This document shows positions 45,101 through 56,037 of a stretch of DNA of 64,000 nucleotides, piece by piece. The notes below the pieces were generated by a model, which was not told where the DNA came from, ran no database searches, and saw only the letters and a program-made list of their open reading frames with translations. Within the stretch, counting starts at the first letter, position 1. Each line of letters opens with the position of its first letter. Made by a program: the position numbers and the translations under genes. Origin of the DNA: Scytalidium lignicola (Eukaryota; Ascomycota; Leotiomycetes); contig NCSJ02000104.1 in NCBI GenBank assembly GCA_002812745.2, forward strand, positions 62,001 to 126,000, in the 5' to 3' direction.

Positions 45101-47198
45101 CTATTTCAACCCAAAAAGGCGGCCAATATCACTGAGGATCATATTGTTATTGACGACAGCATCATTTGACGTAGAGACCCGTTCGTAGAACGGCTCAATC
45201 GTGATCTTGATTTCAGGGGGTTCATTGACTCTCCCCAACGTTATATCCCGCCACATTGCTTGTAATGGAGCCGCGAAGGTCTGTTTCCCCGACACCCAAG
45301 ACACTTCGTCATCGCTGCGCACCGTGAATTTATGCCGCGAACTTGGGGTGCTTAGAGTTAATTTCAGTTTTTCAATCCGGTCTCGCCGTCCAGTCGCTTT
45401 GGCGATAGCATGGGTGAACTCGGAGAGTGTTGTATTGAGGAATATGCCATCGTCCCATCGCTCTTCCTCTAATATCGGATCATGAGTAATTATCCAAAAT
45501 ATTACGGAGGGAACTGGGTGCTGTGTCGATGCCTTCTGATCTGGCCCTGAGGAGGTGGATGTGGACGATATGTCCTGTGCTGGCTGAGGCTGCGGAGGTA
45601 GAAGCATAGACGAAGCCGTGTGATTCTCCTTCGTCTGCTTCGGGGCAAGAAAGCTCTCCGAGACCCATGATATTTTCGCTCGATTCTGATCATCGAGCAC
45701 AGCGTATTTAGATACGGGCAATGGGTTTTGCGAAACATCCTCAGAACGACACCTTGAATGAGCTTGATGTGTAGTGGTTGTGGTTCCCTCAACCGACTCA
45801 CTATCGGCGCTGTTATGTCGAAGAGGCTCTGTGGATGTCGTAATGTTCTTAGGGAGTGGAGTTGATTGAGATATGCTGGTTGATTCTCGTGATGAAGTTC
45901 CATTGAGTTCCATAGGAGTTGGTTGGTCTGATTGAGTAAAGTTAAACCTTACTCCTTTTAGCTTCACAACGAGAGACGGTGCGTTCTCAAGTCCTTCCGC
46001 CGAGGAGCCGGAATCCCTTGGAAGCACACTACTGCACTGCTCATGTGTGATCATTGGAGCAACGGGAGCAACGGACTGTCCTGTTGAGAATTCATTATGA
46101 CGACGAGGACTTTGTTCAATTTCTGTGGCCATGCCTGTCTCCTTTTTCCTGCTGGATGCCGTAGAATATTCGGCGTCCTTGGACGTGTGATCTGCTTCCA
46201 TCTCGATATCTCGTGTATACCGGTCTAAACCTTCATATACTGCTAACTGGGGAGAGCTTCCCCCAGTCCGCCTTCGTTGTGGTACTCTTAGAGATTGCTC
46301 TTCATAGGTAGCCCGCCTTTTGTGTGTCTTGTTTCTCAACCTTTTCTGGGTGTTAATCTGTTGTTGAGTTCTAGCCCATCGCGGTTCCCAGTTTGATGAA
46401 CGTGAATCAACGGATACACAATCATTCTATAAGGCACATTAGTTCGTGACCTGGTGATTGAGACTGTAGACTGATGCTGAGCTTACCGAGTCGTCGGACG
46501 ACACTTCGAAGACGCTCTTTTTGGCTGTGCTTGCTTGAGCGATAGTATTAATAGTTGTAAGTTCTCTAGAATTTTTGGATTAGTATTAAGAGATTATTGA
46601 GTCTAGCAGAAAGTAGAAAAGGTATGAAGAACCTACCTAAGTGCTGGTGTATCTTGCGGTGCACCTAGTGGACCTGGTATCGCAAGTGTGATGCTGTTGC
46701 ATATCGACGGAGAGGGTAAGTTATTTTGATGGGGTGGTTTCATCGACTTAGCCTTCTCCAGCTGCTTCATATTACTGAACGATTTACTGATTTGTCGCCA
46801 AAACAGCTGTGCTAAAAGCTCTATGATTCTGATTTTCTGTCAATATAGTCGTTCTACAGTCACGTCACCCGGGGTTCATACTTCTCTTTGTCATCGGGGA
46901 ATACAACAGCGCCCTCCGACCAGAACGTCTGGGAATTACGCTCTTGATCCAGAAATTTTCTGGCCATTGTTCGCAATTCTTTCCGATGCTTCGGATCTTT
47001 CCAACTCACTAATTGGGCCGCTGGTTCGCCCTCACTGGTCAGATATATCTTCCTCCATTTGTGTACGGTGTTGATGAAGGCCCTTGTATCTGTATTTGAT
47101 GCATACTTGAAACCTAGTTGATCGCAGATTTCTTGCACCAGTGGTATTTTGCTAGTCGCTATCGCTGACCCTTCATCCAGGTGTTCTGCCGAAGCCAT
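45101..47198 (-). CDS. Unrecognised 634-residue protein
   Basis: Four exons (47198-46869, 46806-46637, 46565-46487, 46426-45101) join with consensus borders. The ATG has an A-rich lead and G at +4. Residues 1-110 form a compact, charged block (PLVQEICDQLGFKYASNTDT, then HKWRKIYLTSEG) that may be a folded domain. Residues 110-500 are disordered, rich in Ser, Thr, Gln and Pro, with a basic patch (KTHKRR, PQRRRTGG). Residues 500-620 look folded again: VIFWIITHDPILEEERWDDG, then LKLTLSTPSSRHKFTVRSDD and PEIKITIEPFYE. I do not recognise a family. The overall layout suggests a nuclear or scaffold protein, but that is a guess. Confidence 0.7.
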
Positions 47199-50100
47199 TT
47201 TGGAGGCACTTTGACAATATTTCATTAAAAGGGGAAAATTCAACGGCCTAGACACTTTCACGGTCGCTGTTTGATTGATAATTTGAAATTCAATTAAGAT
47301 CAGGGCAAGCACAAAGTAAATAGTGAAGGGAGGGAGTGGACTTTAGCTAGGTAGCGTTGTTGCTCACTCATACCGCCCTACTTTGACGCGTCTCCCAAGG
47401 AGTCATAAGTGGCCTACCTTTGTTTATTTACATTTTTAATTTTGATAGATTATATGAAAGGACTATTGGCTGTGGTGAATCATATAAAAGTCCACTACGT
47501 TGGTTTAGTGGATGCCAAACGTATGTTGGTTCGTGCAGGGCTAGATTGTTGCAGTATGCAGACGACTCTCCAACAGAGGCCAATAGATTTTCAGCTGATA
47601 CTTATGTCTGAGTCGGTGTGTTACACAGGATAAGGCATGTGGCGTCTAAGGGTGTGATTCGAGGGTTAACTACACGTACAGAGGTAGGTAAACAAACAGT
47701 TCATAGGATCCTGAGGATCGTACGGAAAAGGAATCTACTTGCTAGTTGTCGGATTTCTTAGAAAGAACTAAGTTTCCTCTTATATATAAACTTATTTTTC
47801 ACTTGACAATATCTGGAAGTAGTCGTTACATTTACCATTCTCATCATCTTGATCAGTAGCTTCATACACAACATCACCACAGTGACAACAGCTCTAATAG
47901 AATAACATTTCTACCAGTCCAAGTTTAAATAAGAGATGCCGGCCATCAAAAAGAGAAACAATAAAATTGGTACAATAATTTCTTTTGGATTACTAAAGAG
48001 AGTTTCTATGATGTTCAAATTATGTGCAGATACTGACTTTTATAACGGCGGAAGGCGTGAACAATCGCCTCCAGAAAACTGCCAACAACCGCCATGGTGC
48101 TAGCGAAGGTACACCAGCAGGGAAGAACATAGACAGTCGTTTTTTAACCATCAAGGTTAAAAAAAAATGAAGTAACGAGCATATCCATTTCATGAAAGAA
48201 TGCACTCACCAACTCAGCTATCTGCGTCCATGATCTTAAAGAGGTACGAGTCCATGCTTCCTCACCGCCCTCTAGGAACACCATATGTTCGGGTACTGAT
48301 TATCTCATTAGCCCGGCATCCAAGCTACATATAAATGTCAAAATTAGGCTTGCTCTACTTGCTTGATTAGGATTAGGATCTAGGATGACTGGTAAGCAAA
48401 CTTGAGCACCACACAATACTTCGTCACGGCCGAATACAATAACATCATTAACCGGAAATGAAGTAGTGACGATTACATGAGATGTGAAGAACTTGTTCGA
48501 CGGATTTCCTTGTCGTTGTTCTTTCAGAGGATATTGAGTAGGCTTGAGGAATTAAATGGTTGCTTGTTTGTTTTCCTTGAATCTAATTTTGACTTAATTC
48601 TTTCTGGGCAGATCTACAGCCACATCTAGAGGCTTTACTTTTAGGAGGTTTGGCCATGAGAGAATAAAAGTCAGGAGAAGCAGTAGCGTAATAGCTTTTT
48701 TCAACTAGATAGATATCATTACCGCCGTCTCCTAACAGTTTATTAAGTCTCTCTGTTTACAAAGGCGGAGAGAATGCACCCTCCGTGTCAAGTTTCCCAT
48801 CCACACTAAATGTTTGATATATGGTAGTAGATCTAGAGATGGCTGGTTTGCATAATTAAGGATTCATAATGTTATTTAGGATCAATATAGTTCTCCTCAA
48901 TAAGTTCGCAGAGTTATTCTAGAGGCTGACCTATTCACATGTGCCACTCGATTACTGTGACAACTCTCTCGGGTACCGTAAAAAAAAGACGTCTACTCAA
49001 TACTGGCGTGAAGATCACACCTTCCAATACCTCGATCAATAGCCCACTCTGGTTGCCCATTGCTCCAGTGAGACCACGCATGGGGCAGCTGTCACATAAG
49101 TCCCCTTGCATGTTGGATTGACTCATAAGTGAGGCTCTTAAAAATCAGCTGTTGTGGCAATACAAAGAATCATCCACCGCCTACCATTTGTAAGGCGTAG
49201 TTGTAAGGTCGATGAACCATAACCAGTAATCACTTTCATGCTTTTCTATTCTAAAACACACGGTATGCCACGTCGCCCCACGGCAGCACCACCCCGTAGA
49301 ATAGTACTTGTTTCTTTATTGATGCCATGACAACACCAAGCATATAGCGACAAACATCAACCCGTAAATAGTCAGCCAGGCGTCGAGTACGCCACCGATT
49401 CGGAGGACCGCAACCACCATCCCGACAAAGCTCCCATTATCGTACATCTGGTCTTGGTTTCACTCCTAGTTTGCAATTTCGATCTGCTGTTTCAGGAGGC
49501 TGAAGTATGCTTCACCCTACTCGCTCACAATTGCACCCATCAATTTCGCCGTGAATGTATGGTTGGCGTAGCGCAGTCATAATATTTCGACGAAGTCCAG
49601 GCGTCCGCTATGCTACCACCTGGTGCACCATGGCTGTAGTGGCATATGTAGTCATGTGTAATATTGGAGAGCTGCCATTGAATACTGGGATCAAGAGAAG
49701 GGCCTTCGTCAATGATCCTGTAACATTTCAGCAAGACACGCTGAACTTGATTGTGAAGACAGCAGCATCCAGTCGCCTAAAGGTACAGGATGCTAGGAGA
49801 TTGTATCCGTAAGATAGACCCGAGAATTAAATGTAAGAGGTCGAGTTTAATCCAATGCCAGACGTGCTCAACCCAGGGCAAATCGTGTCCCTGATGGAGC
49901 CCGACTCTGATACCCAGGTAGCACTATCGTAAGGGTCATATTTCCCTTGTCTTTGCAGTGACCGAATGTAGACATCTCGGTATAGAAACGCACTTAGAAA
50001 AGGAAGCTGGCTCGATCACATAATCCGGAATCCGGACTGGCAGTTAATTACTCATCGTACAACGTTGCAAGGGGATAGGAAGCCAAAGGGTTGGTGACTC

Positions 50101-51590
50101 CAATAGACTCGGTATGAATACCGAAAATTGCAACTATAGTAGTACTGGTCAGGGTCAAGACAATGCTAGCCAGAATGTGGAAGCTTCGTATCGCCGGAAG
50201 CTGCCATCGCTGCATCTGTTGCAGTCTGTGCCGCGTAGATAGCGGGCGCAAATATATTGTTAAGACGCCAGTTTTGCTTAGGATCTCCTTTCATGTGAGG
50301 AAGTCATCATGACTGGCAAATCCCCATGCGAGAAGCAACCAATAGCGGTGCCGAGGATGATGCATCCTATGTTCCAGTTGTTTTGGTTCGCCTGAATGAC
50401 GTCGAATCTACTCGTTAAAAAGTCACCGACCAACAGAGACACCTTACCTAGACCAAGTAAAATAGCAGCACTCTGTGCTGCCAGGAGGTTGACGAGAAGC
50501 CAAGTAGGGAAGGGGACCTGTCTGTAGTCGTTGTGCTGGCCTATAGTGCAAGAAAGAATGAGAGAGGCTCGATGCGTGTTCTTTACGGGTTGACTGGCTA
50601 TTTCAAGTTCAGGTCTATTCGGGGTTTCGCCATTTTCGAATGTGAACTATTGTTGTTGAAAGGAAAAGAAGACTGGATACTGTAAGAAAGGCACTGTGTA
50701 CGTAGAAACTTACAGTGCTGCAAGGCGGGAAGGTCTGAGCCTAGCTAACTTTAAGCTTGTCTGTCAAATGGTGGCAGCGACTAAAGGATTTGAATTTGTT
50801 AGCCGTTAGCAGAGAGTAGAGCAGCTGGCTCAACATTCTGGTGACGTAGGGACACTACACCCACCACCTCGTTTTATTCCTTGTCCTTCAACGCTGTGGT
50901 CCAACATAATGGGAGCAGTGAAAGAAGCTAAATACCGGTACTTTGTTACGGTATGTCTCTCCCTCAATTCCTATTCCATCTATTCCCCACATTGAGAATA
51001 TCGTGACAATAGGATCAACAGAAAATCAAGATTCTGTTTCTTCACTATAGTGATTTTAATTTTATGAGAAGTACTGCTCACGAAAGTGGGAATTTTTATC
51101 TACACTCACGACATGGATATCTATAACTTAGGGGTCTTGAGGTTAAGATACGTTTCTGTTTTTATAAAATGTGGAAGCAAATCATTATAATTCTAGGTAT
51201 TGTCGCCTACAATCTCTGCCTAGAGGTGATATATATGTGAATGCCGGCCCTCGACACATATTATTTTAACGGTTGGTATTCCCGGCAGGTAGAATTAAAC
51301 CAAGTGTCTCTAGTTTCAAGATGAAATCATTCGGATTTATTACAGAGAAGGTTCCTGAAGAGATTGTGGTCAACATAGCAGACATAGCACACAATTAGAG
51401 TCCTTTAACTTGATTGCTCGCCAGATACATTTGCTAACCTCCTCGCCTCCAGAGTGTGAAACTTGAGCAGAGGCTGTTTGATGGCGCATCAACTTGTCGC
51501 CGGTGGCCAAAGTTACGACTGATAGCATGCTCTCTGGCTCTATGACTGCCTTCCACGTGTCGCTGTCTTCAGCGATTCGGCTTCTAAGAG
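47199..51590. other. Gene-poor stretch, about 4.4 kb
   Basis: No intact gene with a recognisable family is seen. Composition is closer to coding DNA than in the AT island. Fragments of hydrophobic open frames occur on the minus strand (around 48.0-48.2, 49.3-49.5 and 50.25-50.57 kb), suggesting dead membrane-protein genes, but none is continuous. Confidence 0.5.
50285..50570 (-). pseudogene. Possible membrane-protein gene remnant
   Basis: One minus-strand frame reads GQHNDYRQVPFPTWLLVNLL followed by AAQSAAILLGLG, a plausible transmembrane segment, then meets a GTAAGG donor-like site. No continuous exon chain or known family could be assembled. Confidence is low. Confidence 0.22.
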
Positions 51591-53420
51591 CTACATCTTC
51601 TCCACGTGCCCGGCAACCACTTTCTCTTCCGACTGTTGGCCTAGCTCACTGATCTCGTCCTTTTGCGCAAACATGTAATCGATTTCTTCAAGCGTTAGAT
51701 TTGAGGTTTCTGGATAGAAACTGTTATTGACGTTAGTTCTATACCTCAAATTCATAGAGTAGTGCGTTTTCAGTGAATTCATGCTTACTAGTAGAGAAAG
51801 GGAATGAAGGCAAAGTTCGTGCATGTGAAGATCAGATATGACTTCCAGCCGATATTGGTCGTAACAACGGGCGTAATCATGGCGACAAAGAAGTTCCAGA
51901 TCCAAATACCGAACCCAGTTGCGATTGAGGCACCTTCAGACCGGATCTCAAGTGGGAGAATTTCGGGCACATAGACGTATGGCACACTTAAACATGTCAT
52001 GCCAAAGATAAGATTGTACTGGAGAAAATTATCATCAGCGGGTATCTTTTGGGGACATAATCGATGACCGCCTACCAAAAAAGAAAAATGCCACAGCAGC
52101 GCTCGCACATTTCGGTGAGCCGGTTGAGAGAAGGATTGAGAGCATCATCATGCAGATACCCAAACCAAATGACCCCCAGATCATGGTTTTGACACGACCC
52201 ATGCGATCTAACCAAATGGCGGGGACAAAAGAGCCAAGCAAGAACATTACTTGGATACTGTGTAGTGGTGGTCAGCCTGTGTAAACACATTATGGAAGGC
52301 CCTCGTAGTAACATACCACCCGCCCAAGACCATGGACAACTGGTGTTCCATACCAATGCTGTTTTGGAGCACGTAAGAGGCATAATAGACGACAAGATTG
52401 ATGCCGCCTATCTGGTTAATGAAGTACATACCCCATGCAAGCATAAGGCGACGGCCGCTTTGTACTGAATCTTTTTTAAAGATACGGCTCCAACTGAATG
52501 GGTTGGACTTCTCTAACGCGATGGTATCCATGATTTCCTTGCGGAACTTCTCAACATAGGGATCGCTCTCTTGGATGTCTTCTACACGGCAGATGGTTTC
52601 TATGGCCTCTTGCACGTGGCCTTTCTTGGCCAGCCATCGAGGAGATTCTGGAAGCACAAAAACAGAGAAGCTAGGATTATACTGGTCAGCAATTTCTTCA
52701 ATTAAAATAACAGAACATCGACGTACACAACCACAATTGCAAAGCCAATCTGGAGAGCTAGCGGGAGACGCCATGAGATTGGACCGCCAGCGAAAGACAT
52801 GCCGAAATCAAAGAAATATGAGAGCACGATCCCTGCACCAAGAAAGACGACTTCGGCGGCGATCATTCTTCCTCGCTGTTCCGGTCGGGAGAGTTCAGCC
52901 TGGTACGCCGGAACGGTTGATGTCTCAATACCCGTGCCCATGCCTGTGATGATCCTTCCTACTAGGAGTTGGGCTACTGAATACGAGCTGGCCTGAATAG
53001 CTGCACCGACGGTAATTATACACATGGCAATCCACATGCATCGCCTTCTTCCCAGACGGTCGGAAATAAAGATATTGAGCATGCAGCCAAGGAAACATCC
53101 TGGAATTAATTAGCCACTCATCCGTTCTGTAGATACACTCAGCCAAAGTGTTTTCTCACCAATGTTGTAGATGGCGACAATGATGCCAGTAAGGCTAGAG
53201 CTCGGGTTGTTGAACGTCTTGATAAAGTCTGGGTTATTTATAATGCTACCAAAAACACCTTGGTCATACCCGAAGAGTATGTAGGCCTTGCAGCGAGAGT
53301 CGGTTAACACAGAGAAAGCATCAACATGTTGCGGTGAATTGGATTACCTACAATGTCGCATGAGATATTGATGACGATGCGCAAGCCGAGGCCGCGCGAG
53401 AGCTTGGTAGAGAGGCCCAT
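51591..53420 (-). CDS. MFS sugar-type transporter 3
   Basis: Seven exons (53420-53352, 53286-53160, 53099-52727, 52670-52317, 52257-52076, 52018-51789, 51720-51591) cover a complete 487-residue sugar porter. Features are YILFGYDQGVFGSIINNPDF in helix 1, SDRLGRRRC, GRIITGMGTGIETSTVPAYQ in helix 4, PESPRWLAKKGH, INQIGGINLVVYYASYV in helix 7, LDRMGRVKTM, VPEILPLEIRSEG and YPETSNLTLEEIDYMF. The junction after exon 5 is one base out of phase: the exon ends in a six-T run (minus strand; 52077-52082), where five T would keep frame, so a homopolymer error or a real frameshift is likely there. It is divergent from CYP53-like copy b. It resembles transporter 2 in sequence. The substrate is unknown. Confidence 0.82.
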
Positions 53421-53956
53421 GATGTCTGATGATCTTTGCTTCGCTGCTGCAACAAGGTGTCTTTCTCGTGGCCAGGTCATTGATATAGTTATATAGACAA
53501 CATACCAAACGAACATGATTCCCCAGATAAAGGATTCAATTGGGAAATGTACCCCGGCCGTTAATGATCGTCTCCACCAGTTACAGCTCCCCGCATGCTC
53601 AGGAGTCCCCATGGGGATTCTGCTATCGTGGTCTAGGGACGGTGGCCAGCTAGTCATTGCACTTGACCAAATGAGGCCAAAACCTCCGAGTGTCCTTGTC
53701 TTGGTGTACTGACACTTTGAGTCCGAGCGAGCGACTACACGGAGGCGATGCTCAAGTTCTGCAGATTCTGGGGTGCCAAGGCAAAGACTATATGAACGAC
53801 TAGGGGAAATAATCAATACTTTCACCATCTGATGGGTGGCAACCATTAGGTTACTCCAGATCGTGTTATAAATACAGCATAGGTCTTCCTAAGCTATCGT
53901 CATCCTAACATCCTTCCAGTGCAACGGCTAACTCTTGACATCGTGTACCGTGCATC
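53421..53956. promoter_or_regulatory. Shared divergent promoter between MFS transporter 3 and P450 b
   Basis: A spacer of about 536 bases between head-to-head genes, mirroring the 27.13-27.72 kb spacer in position and size. No individual site is assigned. Confidence 0.5.
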
Positions 53957-55552
53957 ATGTTGGATTTAACGTTGTTACTAACTGCTGCCATTGGCACGGG
54001 CGTAGCATACTTTGTCGTTTACCCCATCGTATGGTATATATGGGATCCTCTGGATTTGCGAAAGTATCCGGCGCCTAGCATGCTGGCTGCTATGACGCCG
54101 CTTTGGCTGATGAAGACCAACTCCGGAGAAAAACGATCATATGTTGTCCACGAGCAGCATCAGACACTCGGAGACGTCATACGTGTAGGCCCGAATACTC
54201 TCTACTTCAACGACCCTCAGGCCGTCAATGATATCTATGGCCACAAGGCCATCTCCAAGATAGCCAAGGACTCGTTCTATGACCGACTAGCCGGTGATTT
54301 TCACGATATCGTACAAGAGAGAGACCGTGGTGAGCATGCTCGCAAGCGTAAATATCTCTCTAACGCTTTTGCCCTGGCCAATGTGGTCGACATGGAGTCC
54401 GTCATCCGCGCCAACCTCCAGAACTTACTCAATCGCATCGACACTTTTATCGATTCTACCTCGAAGGTGGATGGTAGTACTGTGGAGAAGTTCAATATCA
54501 GGCAGTGGCTCAACTACTTCACCCTCGACGTAATTGGAGACATGGCCTTTGGCCTGCCCATGGGGTTCCTCGAGGCAGGCTCCGACACAAAGACGGCCGA
54601 GGACCAGTCAGGGAAGAAATATCAAGTTTCGAGCACGACCAAGGCCCTCCACCGCGGGGTTCGATACAGCATCACACTCGGCCAGGTCGCTTCCCACCGC
54701 TTGAACAAGCTCCTTAAATCTCTCGCGAGATGCTCGATGCTCTTGTACTCTAGCACTGGGGCCAAGGACAGCGACGACTTCGAGAATATCTCGCTCCACC
54801 AGCTGCGCAATCGCCTCAGTAAGGGCCCGCCAGCGCGCACATCGGGAGATTTCATCGGTAAGATTCTGGCAGATAAAGAGGGCAATGATCGTGTCCTCCC
54901 CTTGGGCGAGATGGTTGCTGAGGCCGTCGTCATGATGAACGCTGGTAGTGACACCACGGCCGCAGCACTGACAAACACCATTTACTTCCTCCTCTCGAAT
55001 CCACAGTGTGCCAATGAACTCCGCATGGAACTCGAGAACGTGATCCCTGCTAATCACGACGGCGGTATTGTTGAGTACGCCTATGTCCGCAGTCTTCCGT
55101 ACCTCCGCGCCTGCATCGATGAGTCTCTCCGACTCCGGCCGCCGATCACCTATCCGCTGCCTCGACTTATCTATGCCCCAGAGGGTGCCATTGTCGCCGG
55201 TCATCACTTGAAGCAAGGCACTGTCGTCGCTGTCCCGCCGTACACAATGCATCGCAACCCAAGGCTCTATAAAGATCCCGACGTCTATGATCCGCAGCGA
55301 TGGTTCGATCCAGAGCAAACATCGAATTTGAAGGCATATAACATTCCTTTCAGCACAGGTTCTCGGGCCTGCATCGGTCGTCACATCGCTGTGGTCGAGC
55401 TGCAGATTCTAGTTCCGACGCTCATGTTGAGATACGATTTATGGCTTGACCCAGGTCAAACGCTCGATGTGTTCGAACGGTTTAATGCAAACCCGGGGCC
55501 GTTACTAGTGTATGTAAAAAGAAGGGCTAGGCCTGCTTCGATTGGTAGGTGA
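53957..55552 (+). CDS. Cytochrome P450, CYP53-like (benzoate 4-monooxygenase group), copy b
   Basis: A single exon encodes 531 residues. There is an N-terminal anchor (residues 3-28), then the CYP53-type segment NDIYGHKAISKIAKDSFYD and RGEHARKRK, the canonical I-helix AGSDTT (329-334), the ExxR motif in DESLRLRPP, PQRW, and the heme loop FSTGSRACIGR with Cys472. All catalytic residues are present. It is a paralogue of copy a but lacks its two introns and keeps the I-helix acid that copy a has lost. Family members hydroxylate benzoate or related aromatic acids in the endoplasmic reticulum, using NADPH-P450 reductase. It lies head-to-head with MFS transporter 3 and is followed by regulator 2. 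Confidence 0.93.
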   Translation: MLDLTLLLTAAIGTGVAYFVVYPIVWYIWDPLDLRKYPAPSMLAAMTPLWLMKTNSGEKRSYVVHEQHQTLGDVIRVGPNTLYFNDPQAVNDIYGHKAISKIAKDSFYDRLAGDFHDIVQERDRGEHARKRKYLSNAFALANVVDMESVIRANLQNLLNRIDTFIDSTSKVDGSTVEKFNIRQWLNYFTLDVIGDMAFGLPMGFLEAGSDTKTAEDQSGKKYQVSSTTKALHRGVRYSITLGQVASHRLNKLLKSLARCSMLLYSSTGAKDSDDFENISLHQLRNRLSKGPPARTSGDFIGKILADKEGNDRVLPLGEMVAEAVVMMNAGSDTTAAALTNTIYFLLSNPQCANELRMELENVIPANHDGGIVEYAYVRSLPYLRACIDESLRLRPPITYPLPRLIYAPEGAIVAGHHLKQGTVVAVPPYTMHRNPRLYKDPDVYDPQRWFDPEQTSNLKAYNIPFSTGSRACIGRHIAVVELQILVPTLMLRYDLWLDPGQTLDVFERFNANPGPLLVYVKRRARPASIGR

Positions 55553-56037
55553 AATAAGAACAAAGAACAACAAACGCTACGGCCCTGTATGGGTATTTGA
55601 TGGTACAAGGCGTGCTATGTCTTTAAATCCACTCGTTCATTGGTATCCGTATTCGGGTAGCAGGATATTATTTTAAGATTAACATCTAGTAATACTCATT
55701 ATACAGATTGTAAGAACAGGACGTTGGTAATTTAATTTGACCAGAATTTGTTGGTCTCGATTTTCATAACTGTATACTGTTTCTCAAAAATGACATGTCT
55801 TTCTTATCTATGCTTCAATAAGAACTAAAACAGAAAGAAAGAGGTAAGGAAGGAAATAGGGCATAGTAGCTATGTATAGGAATGAGGTGATACATGAGAT
55901 TGCCCTAGAGGGGTATTTGAAGAAGAAAATATTAAAGGGGTTAACGTAAGTTCTCGTGCTCAGAAGGCAAATTAATCCAGCATAGATATCTGTTATATAC
56001 TCATTTCTGTAAGGTAGTGTACCGTATTTGTGGAAGC
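55553..56037. other. Intergenic between convergent P450 b and regulator 2
   Basis: About 485 bases, AT-rich. Nothing beyond the two terminator regions is seen. Confidence 0.5.

Noticed and set aside
47409..47633. 74-codon plus-strand frame after the 634-residue gene
   Set aside because: Considered as a mobile-element piece, but no motif could be matched.
49555..49812. 85-codon plus-strand frame and its opposite 64-codon frame
   Set aside because: Neither strand gives a recognisable family; splice-linked neighbours are absent.
54608..55384. 258-codon minus-strand frame opposite P450 b
   Set aside because: It is antisense to a fully conserved P450, whose codon bias alone opens this frame.
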